From the NCBI RefSeq assembly GCF_964340395.1, contig NC_135570.1:8047822-8111821 (forward strand): DNA of 64,000 bases, read 5' to 3'. Positions within the stretch are counted from its first letter, which is position 1; each line of letters opens with the position of its first letter. Below the pieces are notes generated by a model. That model worked only from the letters and a program-made list of their open reading frames with translations. It ran no database searches and was not told the origin of the DNA. The translations under genes were made by a program, and so were the position numbers. Of this stretch, positions 26,201 through 41,200 are shown piece by piece. This stretch comes from Glandiceps talaboti (Eukaryota > Hemichordata > Enteropneusta > Spengelidae).

Positions 26201-29200
26201 AGGTACTTTGGTAAATTGGTTGGATAAATACTTGAGTTGGCGGATATTCTCTTAAATCCTGGCCACTTTTACTAAATTCTCTGTTAATACATCAGTTGGC
26301 CATTTGCTGTATTTGGAAGTCCAGTTTCATTATTCTGGGTGCCCTCAACGGTTACTTAGAGCGTCCACACACAGCAAAAAAGGGCTTTTGCCGTTTGTAG
26401 AAATTTCAAGTTAACCGTTGAGGGCACACCAAATAATGAGATAGGAATTGTGAATCTGTAGAAAACTAAGTTTTATCCACAAATGGTTAGTAATGAACAT
26501 TTTTACTTTTGGAGTGAAAACATTTTCTTGGAAACTGAATCTCAAATTTTTGCTGACAACATTGTCAGGGGTTTGTTACAATGGGCTATTTTTTGACAGT
26601 AGAAATTTCCATCACTAAGTATATACCCAGAATCCATGAATGTTAATTCTTGCATCCAAGAATGAATTATCACATACACAGATAATTTACAAATATACAG
26701 TGAATGATCAAATTTGTATATTAATTAGGAAAAGTAGGGTGAGAGAGTCTAGGTCGGGGGTGGGGTGGGGGTGGGGGGGGGTTGATGGTTAGCTTTATAC
26801 ATGCGTTAAGTTGATTCCATTGTACACAATCACATGACCATATACTAACTCAGTCAGAGTGCATGGTGAGTGCTATGTGTGTATTTCCATCTTAACCGTC
26901 ACAGCTGTAGTTGTGTCCATTCTGCACGTGTGCAACATGCTTGAATTGACCTTTGACCTAGATGCGAGTAATCTTTATAAGGGTAGATGATATGTATGCA
27001 TGTGATCACACGTAGGCCATCTAATTCATTACATATTAGTGTGTAGTAGGTAGTAGTAGTAGTACACATCCAGTACCATACAATAACTGAGTTACTATTC
27101 TGTAAATTTCAAACATTGAAATCAGGACTTATTGGAAAAGTGAGTTGCTGGTGTGTTTATTTACTATGAACATATCATTTAAAATCATAAAGTCTGTACA
27201 AATTGACCCCTTCCTTTTCTGTAAAAATAAAGTAATTTAAATGTGTGATATAACTGTACGTAACACTTCCAATGTCATTATGAATAATATAATTGATATA
27301 TATTATATTATGTACGTTCATTTACTTTTTCCTAACACTGTTCATCATATTTAAATATTTAGTAGAATTGCAAATTGACATTTAAATCTTCGTTCTCCCG
27401 AGGTGGTGTTTATTTGTACACAACTAAGTACAAATTGGGGGAACAGGAATTTAAGGCTTATTTTTCAAGTCAAGATTTTTTTTGAAAAAATATACACGTC
27501 TAGGAATATTTTGTAGAATTTTCACGCTAAAATTTTTTAAGCATAATTTTGGCATTTTGTAGTATTATAGTAGGGAGCTGTGTTGTATATATCTTATGTA
27601 ACCAAACGTTAATATTAATATAATGTAATCATAAGGTGTATATATTAAAAACTTGTAAATTAAATAGTATTGAAAAATGTATGAATATTTAAAAGATTTG
27701 CAGAAACAAAAAATAAAGTGAAAAAAAAAATGAATTGTGTTTTCGACGGATGCAAACACAGAGTTCGATATACAAAGGACTTGTGAGTAAAGACATTCTC
27801 AACTGACAGTGTGTACGTGTGCCAAAGCATTGTGATTTACGATGTTAAATTTTACTACGCTTACATGAGGCATGGCATAAAATATGAAAACAGGCTAAAA
27901 TATGCCATAAAAGTCTGCAGTGTTGAGCTGTTTGATTATTTCTGTAATATTTGATGAGGGAATGACAATTTGGATGTGATATTGCATAAGTAAAACCCTA
28001 CAAGATGGTGTCTAGCGCGAACAAGGACTGTAGCTTTGTTAAAATGCAATGCTGTCTTTGTCCTTCCCTATTGTACTGTGTGTGTTCATAAAAAGCCAGA
28101 CATGGTCGATCTGCTGTAGAAAGCTGTGCAGACGGGAGAAAATTTTGTGGATTTTGATTTAGTTCTAGTGTAATTGTAAATGTGGGAGTATTTATTGGTG
28201 ACTGACAAATACACACATAACAAGGTAAACTTGGCATCAGTTCAATTTCTATACTAGCCTAAAATAATGCATAGCTTGCTACCTACTTCATATGCAAATG
28301 AGCTTGTCAGGTCGTATTTTTATGCTAATGAGCTTCAGCAATGCTGGTGGCTTTGTCGGCGGGTTGCTAGTTTCTCTGTTTTGTTGTCAGTATTTTTTCT
28401 GGTGTTGCTTTTTAAGTGTTAGATTCACTTCAATTCTGACTGTGAATGCCAAGTGGCAATGTTAAACTGGTCGTTTGTGCATAAAAGCTATCCGAAGCGT
28501 AGTATATCCACACCCATTGGGATGGTAAAACGGAACAAAAGGTAGGTTTGTGAATTTTGTCTGTTCTGCCGTGCACAAGATATGACCTCTCCCAGCTGGA
28601 ATAGATACTCCGGCAGAATTTAGCCAATGTTGTCTTTGCTGGGTTGTTATCTGTTGTAGGGATAATATGCAGGTAGTCTGTGTACAAAAGGTAGATGTGT
28701 GAAGTATGGTCTTAAAGATAAATAATTACTGATATATATGTTAATATTAGGGTTTCATTCACTCCACAAAGAGGTCAGAACTCTACTGCACATACAAAGG
28801 GACAACATAAGTGTCTCTTATTCCATGTACTGTTACTACGACAACAAATTAACACTTTAATCAGTTTAACTGCTGTATCTTATCTTGCAAGAGTTACTTG
28901 TAGATATGTTCTTTTTGGCAACATGCATGTATTCCTGGTAAAACAGATTGGTTCTTTTAATTGTTCACCATTAATTATTCATAACAGTTATGTTTAGATA
29001 GGGCTAGGGCTTCATGCAAAGCTGCCCGTGATATTATATGCTGTATATTGTGTGATATTTTATGCCTAAAATAAGCTCGGATTAATCTCACTTCTTTAAA
29101 TTGCAATCATTATATTCACTAAGCTTGTAGAAATAAACTATGAAGGTAGTAACAGCAATAATTATAATAATTTGTAGGAGATAGTAGAGTGTGTCTCCGT

Positions 29201-32200
29201 AGTAATAAGGTATGCATACATGAACTATGGGGCCAGCAAGGTAGTATTACAGTGTAGCGTGGATCGTTACTGCACTCCACAGCTACTAACTAATACAGCC
29301 ATGTTCTTTCTTGTCAAGGTCATTTTATCTGTCGTATTTCATACTGTATGCTAATGAGGGCCCACTAGTCAATAGAATGAGCCTTGAGTTAACAACTGGT
29401 ATTTTTCTCGCACTCCATACACACGTCAAACACATGTACATGTACCGGTCTTGTTTATTTCACAGCCTTGAATTTTAAGCAAATATATTAGTTGCTATGT
29501 ACAATTTTTTAAACCAAAAATGAGTGCTTCAGGTCACAAATTTATTTATTAAATCAGTGATTTACGTTTTTTTCAAGAAATTCGTCTACATTTTGTAAAT
29601 CTATGATGTATGAGACACACAATATGTGTGTTTGCATCGTATGTGTCTTTTTAAGTAGAATTTATATTTTACTAAATTGAAAATCTCTTTAAATCCCAAT
29701 ATATTTCAAATCAAGAATTTCTATTAAATTGAAAATTTACTGTGAATTCACAAACTCTATGTTAAACAGAGAAGTGAATATTTAAAATTATTTTTTCAAA
29801 TGTACCATCTGGTCAAATCTTTCTGTAATTGGAACAAACTGTATATTAAAAATTGATTTGTCAAATGTACCATGTGGTCGAATTTTTAAATCAAGAATTT
29901 AAAAAAACCTTTTGAATGAAAAATGTATGTTTTAGATTTTATAAAATTGTGTTTTACAGAATGAATTTATATTTTGAGGTGAATTGATTACTTTGTAAAC
30001 ATGTTACTAGTTAATTTTGAACGTAAAAGGTCTTAACTGAAATAGGAATAATTGAAATGTACAAATTTTTGACACACATTAATGGGTATTTAAATTAGAT
30101 TTCCTGTGAAACATACACTACTTCCTTGTTTAAAATATCCTACATTATCTCTAACTTTAACTTTAACTTCCTGTATTGATTTAGTAATAGATGAAATGTA
30201 CATCAGTGGCAATATTTGCATATGCTTTGAATAAAACCATGGTAACGGAGAGAGAGACAGACAGACAGACTGACACAGACAGAGGGGACAGAGAGACAGA
30301 TAGATATATAGACAGACAGAGAGAGAGAGAGACAGACAGACAGAGAGGGAGAGGGGAGAGTAAGAGAGGGAGAGAGAATATAGTAAAAATGTCGTAGTTT
30401 CTTGTCAATAAACCGTAAAAAAATTTGTAATTTTATGTAGTATTTCCAAACTTCGCATATTAAAATAATTAACCAAATATATTTCAACTAAATTACTCAG
30501 CGTTGTTTAGTTTTTATTGATTACAGTTCAAAGATGTAGACACATAGTCTGTTTGAGGATGTTAATATGTCGTGTATAGAGCATTGATAGCTTGTAGTTT
30601 TTAGACACTTGTCAGAAAAATCCCTAGAAATAAAAGCTGAGCTGATGTGCTATAAATATATCTAAAATTCAGTTTTGAAATGAAATGTTCAAATATACAA
30701 ATTTACAAAAGATCTCATATTTCATATATTACCATCCCGAGATATAAAAACTGAAATTTAAAACGAAATGTTCACTTATAGTATAAATTTTCCAAAGATC
30801 TCGTATTTCAAATATTACCAGTGATTGGTTTATTGCCAACAGCCTTGGGAAGTTTTTACTGAAATGTTTAGTCAACACACCCTGACCTTTGCTGTTATAT
30901 TTATTACTATATAGTGTGTGTCACTTTTCTCTGTGGAGTTTTTAGATTATGCGAAATTTAGACACAGTTTTGTGTCAAATGAAATATACTAGTAAGATCT
31001 AGCTGATGTAGTGTTGTGTTGGTGTCACATGCTTTGAACTTTTCAATGTCACTAAATGATCTTGACCGTCATGTCAACCAATCAGGGAAGGATAGTAAGC
31101 TATGTTACGACACAATATAACAATAGTTTACCCATGGTATTGCCCGATATAACAATAGTTTACCCATGGTATTGCCCGATATAACAATAGTTTACCCATG
31201 GTATTGCCCGATATAACAATAGTTTACCCATGGTATTGCCCGATATAACAATAGTTTACCCATGGTATTGCCCGATATAACAATAGTTTACCCATGGTAT
31301 TGCCCGATATAACAATAGTTTACCCATGGTATTGCCCGATATAACAATAGTTTACCCATGGTATTGCCCGATATAACAATAGTTTACCCATGGTATTGCC
31401 CGACATAAAAATGTAGCTGTGGGGCTTCAGTATTGTTTATGTATACTGTATTATGTGTTGTGCACAACTTTACTGAGTTTAGGGGTTAAGTATGTATGTT
31501 TTGTACAAGTGTGTACACGTTTCAAAAAGTACAGTTGTATGGCTTCAGTGTATTGTGTATTGTGTACAAGTTACAGTTTTCTTTTTATGGAATTATATGT
31601 TATGCAGTTGTAGGGCTTCAGGGCAGTGTGTGCGTGTTAGGCATGTGTTGTGCATTCAAGTATAGAGTTCATTTTACAGTGTACAAGTTCAGAATACTGT
31701 AAGTGTAGCACGTCACTGCAGTGTATGTGTGTTATGTATTGTAATACAAGTATTACGTGTTCAATCATTATATAAATGTACATGTCATGTACAGTGTACA
31801 AGTTGTGTGGACTTTTCTTGTATGGGATTGTAGTTTCTATCTCTTGTAATCAGTTGATCCCAATTTAGGTCACAAGTCACATTTGCTTGGCTAGACATGC
31901 ACTGTAGATATTTGGACCGCTGCCAACTCTTGTTTTATTAGGGAACACTGGAACATAGCTTAAGTAGCTACAACTGGTGCTATAAATACAATTCAGCCGT
32001 CAATGTAGTAGTGCTGGTTTATTTGGAGTAGTGCAACGGTGTGCCAGTTTTGTAAACCCCCATCCCTTGGTAAGAGTGCATTGGTGTGCTAAGGTTTTCT
32101 TATACCTGCATCCCCTCACCCCTTGGCAACTGAAATATTCCCAAATAAGCCATCATTGACAAACAGGTGCTATAAATAGAATTTTAACAATTAGTGTGGT

Positions 32201-35200
32201 AGTACTGGTTGAATGTAGCACTAGCAGTGTAGCATGCCATGGTTTTAGATCTTCTCACAACTCCTGTTACAGTGACAAATTGGAAAGACAGGGTTTTTTT
32301 TGCTAAGGGCGGTAAGTAGGTAAAATCTACCAGGGTTCCCATGTCATTTTACGTAGGTTCTCAAACGAAATTACCATAGCTGCTAGAGGGAAACACGGCC
32401 ATATTTAGCTCTCCCCTGTCAGCAAAAGCTGTGTGGAGCTTATGGGTTTGGTTGATTCTCCATCTGTCTTGCTTACCAACCCCCAAACACAACCCCCCAC
32501 CCCCTCCTCCCTGAATATAAATGGCTTTTTACTAGACTAAGTACAGGTAAGGGATAATCGATATAGCCATCTCTGTGTGCTGTGTATTATAGTATGTTTA
32601 TATATCATACTACAGGGAGATAACCGACTGTGTACTTTGACCAATAGGATTTAGTACAAGGTTACATTGATACACACCTTCTATAAACAGCCACTATAAC
32701 CTCAATTGAGGTCAATTACAGTGCTACGCCTTGTACAAAATTTATTTGAAAATTCAGTCCAAATTTGAAACGGATTTTGATCACCGTAATATGCATCAGA
32801 TCTAATTTGTTGTCATAGTTATACTTTGGTAATGTTATTTATGATTTGAGTCCAATTACCAGATGTCACTTACTCAGATTTGGATATCAAATCAAATCTC
32901 TTAATCAGACTTGAATTTGATCAGATTTGACATACAGTCACGATATTGATAATGTCGGAGTATTTTCATAAAAAGCAAGCAGTGTTTCGATTGAATTATG
33001 AATTACCCATTAAAGTGGCACAAGCTGAGTTTATACATTTTAGGTGTGTAATTTTTATTGTCGAGTTAAGGATACCTGTTGTATTCTAGTTATTGGATCA
33101 TATTTAGATGCTATTCTCCAATATTTTTGTTCGTTCAGGAAGGAAAATATGAGTGACCTAAGGGGCTTTGTAACTATGAGTCGCTAGACGAATAGTAACA
33201 ACCCTTAGGTCACCAGTATTTTCTGACTGAATGAAGAAAAATATTGGAGAATAATATAGTTATATCGGTGCCAGTAATATCAAAGAAAAATCGGGGAAAG
33301 TAATGGCAATTTGTACAGTTCAACTCATATTTCGAACATAGTGACAACAATGACGTAGACGTGTTGTTGTAACATAGATGCGCACTGTCATGATGTAGAA
33401 AGACCAATGAGTACATGCCATATTTTTTGTTCAACTTCACTCATGCATGATATAATTAACCATAAACCCTTGAGAGAAAGTGATATTACAAAGGCATGAG
33501 TACTTGTTATGGATTTCAAATACAGTAATAAGATTTGAACACTTGACACTTGTCAGATCTCAAAATTAGCAGTAGTTCTGTGTCTACAGACTACCAATTC
33601 TTGTCCCCGGGATACCATAATTTGCAGCTGGTTACCCACTTAGGCTGCCACTGATTATGCGATAATTTAAAGGATGGAAGATTTACGAACATGAAAGTAT
33701 TTTAATAACACGTGTATTTCCAAAAGAGGAACTCTGTTTTCAGGTCACGGACTTGGTCACCATCCTTGGGCTACCACTTTCAGAAATTTGTAGCCTACTA
33801 GGACTACCATAGAAAAAAGTTACTTTCAAGCCCTGCCTGTATGTTCAGTGACTGGTGAATTTTCAATTTGGACTAAATACTGAATCCAATATTTGACGTT
33901 GTTCAGTGATCAAAATTCATCTGGATTTGTTGACAAATGCGAGTATTTTACAAAAAAATGTAGTCCAGACACGATAAAAATTGACATACATGTCTGTGTA
34001 CTCGGGGAGGTAGATTTAATCGTGGCATACACCTGTGTGTGTTCAGGTGACGTTAGGACATACGTTTTGATATAATGAATTTTATCTAGAATACCACTTA
34101 ACATGTGTAGTTGTCCAGACTACGCTGGGTAGATCTGGACAACTACTTATATAATGTATAGTTGTCCTGTCTGTACTGTATTGATTTGCGCAACTACTAC
34201 TTGTAAATGTGTGGTTGTCATGACTACACTAAATGTATGATTTAGATCAAAGGGATTAAAATTTATTAAGATTATTTTTTTACCAAATTGTCGTGTGTTG
34301 TTGGGACATCGTCATATCTCAGTACATATGAACGTAGAAGGAATTCAACTTTCTGTGTCTGAAGTAAAAATAAAAGTGATGTATAACCATAACTCTATAT
34401 ATACATGTAGAAAGCTAGTCAGAGGTAAACTGATAAATACAATCTTAGTAGTAGGAACATGGAAAAACTTCAGATTTGTCTGTCTGAAGAAAATGATGCA
34501 TAAATGTGTACATCTGAAAGAATTTAGATCTGTGTGTCTGAAAGTAAAATGATGAATAAATGTGTACATGTACATCCATCTGAAAGAATTTAGATCTGTG
34601 TCTGCAAGTAAAATGATGCATAAATCTGTGCATAGGAACTAGACAGACTTTAAAATCTCTCTGTCTGAAGTAAAATGATATATAGGCCAATAAATGTAAT
34701 AAAAAATCTATACAGAAGTCATATCTTTGTGTTTGAAGTAACACTTTACAGTTTAGTTCCAATCACGTGTTTGATATAATAGGTTGTTGACGTGCTATGA
34801 ATTCTGTCTATGATGTTACCTTGACCTCGTCTCGTGTACATTAAATCCAGTAAACCACAATATAATAACATGATATCAAGGTCACATTGAGCTGCTGCTA
34901 TGGTAACGGCTAGCGTCTAATTGCATTCTGGGAAAGTCATGCTATACTAGGCAAATCAATATCTGTATATTAGTTCATATACATTGATTATAATTTGCAT
35001 ATATTGATTATTTGGACATTATTTGCATATATTGATTATTTGTGAGTTTATTTGCATATATTGATTATTTGCATATATTATGTCCACAATTTCATAATTT
35101 GTAATTCATGACTTGTCTTCATGTTTCCATGGTAATATAGATGTGTACACTTTTTTCAACACTGATTATAATTAACATGTGATAATTTGAAATTAATGAA

Positions 35201-38200
35201 GATGCATTAATTAACTCAATGAAAACAATTTAAAAACAAACAAAAAATATTACGAGAGGACTGTTCCATATTGCTATGGTAATTTGTCTAAAATATATTA
35301 TTGGTCAAGAATAATTTACATATTTCTACCTCGATCGTAATTTACATGAATTTGAAGATGCCATTATTTAGAGGGGTCCATTTTCAATTTCAGTTCAATA
35401 AAATGTACTGACAAATCTGTATCTGTTATTTTTATTATAGGTAGGAATGGAAAACACAGGACCTAACCCAAGTCTGCCGTTAACAACTGAACAAGTGAAA
35501 CCAACAAGTCACATGAATATTCCTAGAACTGGCATTGAAACTCCATTAGCCAATGGTGTGCAAGATGGTCACCATGGCAACCAAATCATGGAGGTACAAA
35601 ATCCTCCAGCTCTTCCAATGCACATTAAGCCCAGATTGCCACACCCACCCTTTGCTAAAGAGAATGTTGCATTTGTGACTAGTGCTCCTCTACCTCCCCC
35701 TCCCCCTCCGCCTGTCAAAGACAATTGCCCCCAAGTAAAACGTTCTAGTCATCCCCTCCCTGTTGGGGATCTCAGGAACTTTCAGCATGTGGCGAGTATG
35801 TACCCACCTGATCTACATGTGACCAATGCATTCTGTGGAATTCGTATGGAGCAACCCAATCAACTCATACTGGAGAAAAATGCACATGACGCTTTCGCGA
35901 AAAGACAAGCAGATATGGCTGCCATGGCAACCAGGGAAGTGAACAGGGCTCAGATTGAGAGACAGCCGCCGGAGCCAGTACAGATAACGGTGAGAGAAAA
36001 CAGACAGTCTCCGGACGTAAAGATGGATGCCTCTGGAAAGAAAACACCGTCACCCGTAGAAACAAAAACATTATCACCCGTGGATCTTGCTGCCGAGTCG
36101 CTGTTATCTCTAAGTTCATCTTTTGCCAAGAAGTCTTTCCCGCCGACTCACCCCAACCACGTAGAGGTCAAAGAAAGTGAGAAAAATTCCAAACCATTAG
36201 AGCAACCCCGACCGCATCCCGGTTGGGGGTTTCCAGCACCAAATGTTACAAGCAGTATTCCTAGCTATGAACATATTCAGAAACTACCTGTAGCAATGGA
36301 AAGACAATCATTTCATGTTGATATCGACAATAGAAGGGAGCAAAAGACAATAGATAGAAACATGACTATGCAAAGACCGGTTGCTATGGATACAAGGGAA
36401 AATGTGTCAACACCTCCATCAGTAACACAGACAATGAGCAGTAAAATGACCTTTGAACCAACAAAGTCACGGAGCAGTGAGAGTCCAATCACGTCGCAAT
36501 CAGAACATTACAATTTCATGTTTCGGGGACCCAGTCCGAGGAGGGACATGTCGTCACCTATGGTTGCAAGAACAATGACGGATTCTCCTCGGAGAACACC
36601 CCCTAGTAGTACCAAGTCACCGTTACCATGGCCACGAACTCCCCCAAATACTAAATCACCGTTGCAAACGCCACCCAGGCCATCAACTGCCTCTTCCTCC
36701 AATCAGGATGAAACGCCAACCCATAATCTTGAAAAGTTGCATTATAGTATTGAAGATGACCGATTACAAATTCCAAACTGTGGATGTGTTGGTGAGTAGA
36801 TCTCCAAATGTTAGCTCAAGTAATAGAAAGGGGTAAATCTTGGTAAAACTTAGTTTTCTATGCATTACACATAAATTTAGGGGAAACCAAGTAAAATGAC
36901 AAAGTTAGATTTTGATTGATTTCTGCCCTTAACAAAAACAGAAAAATGACACAGTTGCCTAATACAGAAATTTAAAGTGAACCCTGGTAAAATGACTCGG
37001 GTAGATTTTTAGCTACTTGTTGTTGCCCTTAATGACAATACTGGTAATTAGCGTAGGGAGGGAAAGATAATCAACTCCAACTTTAAATCTTAGCTGTATG
37101 GTTTCTGTTCAGTAGTTTTGTAATTTTTAGCACAATTGAACTATTACAGTTCAGTGACGTTTGGCAAAATTAGGCATATAGGCATATAAATCGGTTATTA
37201 CCTGATATCAATTTTTTGTCATCGCATCACCGTTCGTGCTGTTTTGGCAACGTGACACTTGTCTAATAACTTGTGTCATGATGCCGAATTGTAACTCATG
37301 GTGATATGATGAACAAAGGGGTAATATCAGGGATTGACCTCATATTTTCATGTACCTTGATGACCTTTGACCTTGATTGTATGTCTGATGTCATCTTAGA
37401 ATAAATGTATATAGAATTATAAATATTCTATTCAAATGTTGTGTTCCTAGTTGTCACAATTGCCTTCAGTAAGAACAAAGATGTACAGTTTTGTTGGCTT
37501 CCATGGCAAGCTAATATATTTAAGAGATCTGAAATTCCAATACATTAGCATGCCAAGTTCATGGGTCACATCTAGGTCATGAACTTGGTGAGGAAACTAG
37601 TGGAGCAGTAAATGCAAGGCAGCTATAGTCTGTTGATTTTGATACACACAGATTCACTAAAAGACTCTGTGGTATATTTGCTTTATTTTATTATGTGTCA
37701 GAGAAGTAATGTGATTGGTTTTTTTTTCTTCTTCAGAAAATCCGAATGAGAAGGATGAAGGGCCGTATTATACCCACCTTGGTGCTGCATCTTCGATGGC
37801 AGGAATTAGACAAATGATGGAAGAGAGGTAAGATATACAATCTCCATGGCAACTTTACTACTACGACTCTCACATTGTTAAACCTATGCATACATGGTAC
37901 CTGGTACTTTTGAGCCAACAAATATTTGGGTACTGATTGGTTAAACTGTTTACCTCTTACCACAGCTGGGTTTGAGCCGTAATCTGAGTTTAATTAAATT
38001 TGCCAGGCTGTAAATAAGAAGATTTTTTAGCACAAGTGTATGTATATTTGTCAGTGTATGTATGGATGTGCTACTAAAGGCCCATTTCGAATTAGGATGA
38101 AATCTAGGTGTAAAAACAGTTTGTTTCGCATAGCTTTAGATAAAGTTCAGCCAGAACAAAAGAATGATCACATGTAATGCTTATTAAGATAACACTAATG

Positions 38201-41200
38201 TGATGACCTGGGATTGAAACATGGTCCTTTAAGTCATCAATATCCATGACTCTACTGCAACTGCAGACTTTTTCTTTCCATTGCTTCAACTCAAAGTATG
38301 AGATTTTCACCATTTTTTTATTTTGTTTGTAGGTTTGGTGAAACAGGCAAAGCAGTGCGGATAGAGAATATAATCTATACAGGGAAAGAAGGCAAAGGTT
38401 CATTGGGATGTCCAATAGCTAAATGGGTAGGTTGATAGAAGCTGTTAGTGTTACATAATCACATCAAATATTCAATAGTCCAAGATGTCCTTTTCTTTTG
38501 TAGTGAGTTTTTCTGTGGATTTCCATTGTTTTGTGAAAGTCTGTTTGTTCTAAAATAAATGACTATTGATTAGTTGTATTTGGTGTTGATGAAGCACGTG
38601 ATTAAATGTCTTTCATTGGAGATAATAACTCATCCTACCATCCAGTAATGAGATGTGTTCAGGATTCTACATTCTCACCATAAACTTGGGTTGTTTTTTT
38701 GTATGTTGACTATAACTACCAATAGTATGTACTTAATGTATGGTGAAGTCTTGATGGGCAAATGCTTTGAGTGGCTGGTTTGGAATCTGCAGGTTGCAGG
38801 TTCGAGCCCCATCAATGCCGTTTGTTTCTGACTGGCTAAAGTCATTGGGCAAAATTGTGAACACAACTATGCCTCAGTCAGATTAAAGCATTCATATTGC
38901 AACCTTAATCCTACCAGGTCCAATTTAGATATACAGCTAGGTTAAGAGGCAGTCATGGTATAAATCTTACCCTAAGGACTTACCTATATTAGGCAATGCA
39001 GAGACTGCACCCAAGTACTTACAGATTCCAACCCAGCTGATCTAACTATGCAACAGTCAATGATTCCATAAAAAATCACTGAGGATGAGAAAGACTTGCA
39101 AAAAGAAAACACTTTTTTTTTCTGAATTTTTTTTACAGATCATCAGAAGATCCGGTGTTGAGGAGAAAGTGTTGACTGTTGTACGCCATCGTATTGGCCA
39201 TCACTGCCCCACTGCAGTAATTATTGTTGCCATAGTAGCATGGGAGGGTGTTGCTAGGGAGAAGGCAGATCATCTGTACTCCTGGTTGTCAAGTACTTTG
39301 TCACAGCATGGCCAACCAACTGTAAGGCGATGTGGAACCAATGAGGAGTAAGTAGATACAATCAGTTGCCCCTAGCGACACGTGGGAATCTAACAATCTC
39401 TTCATATTTTATTACCATGAAATAATAGGAGATACCTTCAAGAAGTAAACGTTGTCATGACAACATGTCTGTTCATTGTATTTTTCTATCTTAATGTTCC
39501 CAGGAACACATGATCTTTTAACCCTATTAGCATATAATATTTGACTTCTTAAGGCCTAACAAAAAAAAGTGTGTGGTTCTGATTACGCTCAATTTTAGAA
39601 TAGGTAGGGTAGGTAGATGTTTCATTTTATTTTATTATATATTTATTTTTTTTGATGTGCGAGTGTCTAGTTCAGGTTTTCCATTATTTTCCCAATGGTC
39701 TCTGTGTTATTGGCTTCTTCTCATCAGATGTATAGCCATTACAGATTGGAAGAACAGTTTTATATTGTCTTTTTAAGTTGATATCAGTTTTGGCATCCAC
39801 TATTTCTCATGAAACTTTAGAATCTTTGCTGTTTTGTTATTTTGTTCTTGAATACGTTGGGTAACCGGAACCAAACAATTATTTTTTAGGCCTAACAGAA
39901 ATATTTGATCATTAACCCATTAACACCTGAACAATGACATTTTGTACCTGTGAATAGACTGTATGCTAGGTTGATTAACTCTAGTATTTCTGGTTTGTAC
40001 TTTACAGGAAGACGTGTGCATGCCAGGGGTTTGATTCAGACTCCTGTGGGGCATCATTTTCCTTTGGTTGTTCTTGGTCCATGTACTATAATGGATGTAA
40101 ATTTGCTAGGAGTAAAACACCCAAAAAATTCAAACTTTCCACTTCCTCTGACTGCAAAGAGGTAAGTCAACCCTTTTTGTGATATTCTAGTGTGATTATT
40201 ATGAGGAGGGGGGGGGGGGGGGTTGAAATAATTGGCCATTCCAGACTACAAACAGGAAATTGAGAATATCATCACCTCATAGTACCGTTTCTTAAGAGCT
40301 TGGTTCCTTGTATTCTGTAGAAGTGTAAATCAGGGATGTTTTTCGTATTGTTCTGACATCAAGGAATGCAGCAGTGCTCTATGATTAACTGAGTAACTTA
40401 TACCATGTATACCCCAAAAGTAAGTAGAGTGCCACCATGGCTAATTTTGGAGGTTAAGGGATTTGTGTGAACAGAATAGAAAACTGTTTTATTTTCAACC
40501 CAAAGTTAAAATTGAAGGAAGGTTAGTTGTTTGAATTGAATATTGAAGATAATGTGATTTATAAATACATAGGAATGTAGTCCTGGTATGATTGCAAAGA
40601 CAGAGAGGTCTTGCTTCCACTTTCAAATTAATAAGTATAATGATAAAAAGACAATTGGAGAACGTTAAGATGAAAGTTTGAAGAGATAGGTCTTGAGAGA
40701 ACGGAAATCGAAAGGAAGATCCAATGTGAAAGACTTATCGCTTACCAAAAGTTTTTGTAAATCCTTACACGATCAGACAGTGAAATAGATTTAAAGATAG
40801 CACCATATTGATATGTCTTCTATTTTATTCAACTTTACAGCATGAAGAAATACTTGAACAAAAGTTGCAAGGACTAGCATCTGACATAGGACCATTGTAC
40901 AAGAAGATTGCACCAGAATCCTATAGCAATCAGGTAAGTTTGAATAGCTATGTGATTTCTTAGTAAGTATAAGTAATTTGACGAAACTAGCTAAATATTG
41001 AAATGAAGACCCAAAAACCTCGGATTATCTCAATTATTTTGGGACCATGAACATAGCCATTGGTATTTATGTCTTTATAACGTCATTAAAGTTGCTGTAT
41101 GGATGAGAATTGGGTATTTATAATTTATAAACAATTATATCATTGCTTCCTACTTGAAAAATCAATGTGAAACAACATTGACTAAGTCTGTGTTTGTAAG

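Larger units (their letters stand above)
26440..31114 (+). other. TET intron 2, middle part
   Basis: AT-rich, CpG-poor intron. Holds the G tract, the GA microsatellite, two octamer-like sites followed by GAGCTT near 28295 (ATGCAAAT) and 28323 (ATGCTAAT), and one weak candidate exon at 27730. Confidence 0.55.

Noticed and set aside
38752-38820. tRNA gene suggested by GGTTCGAGCCCC
   Set aside because: No complete cloverleaf or acceptor stem; interpreted as a tRNA-derived SINE.
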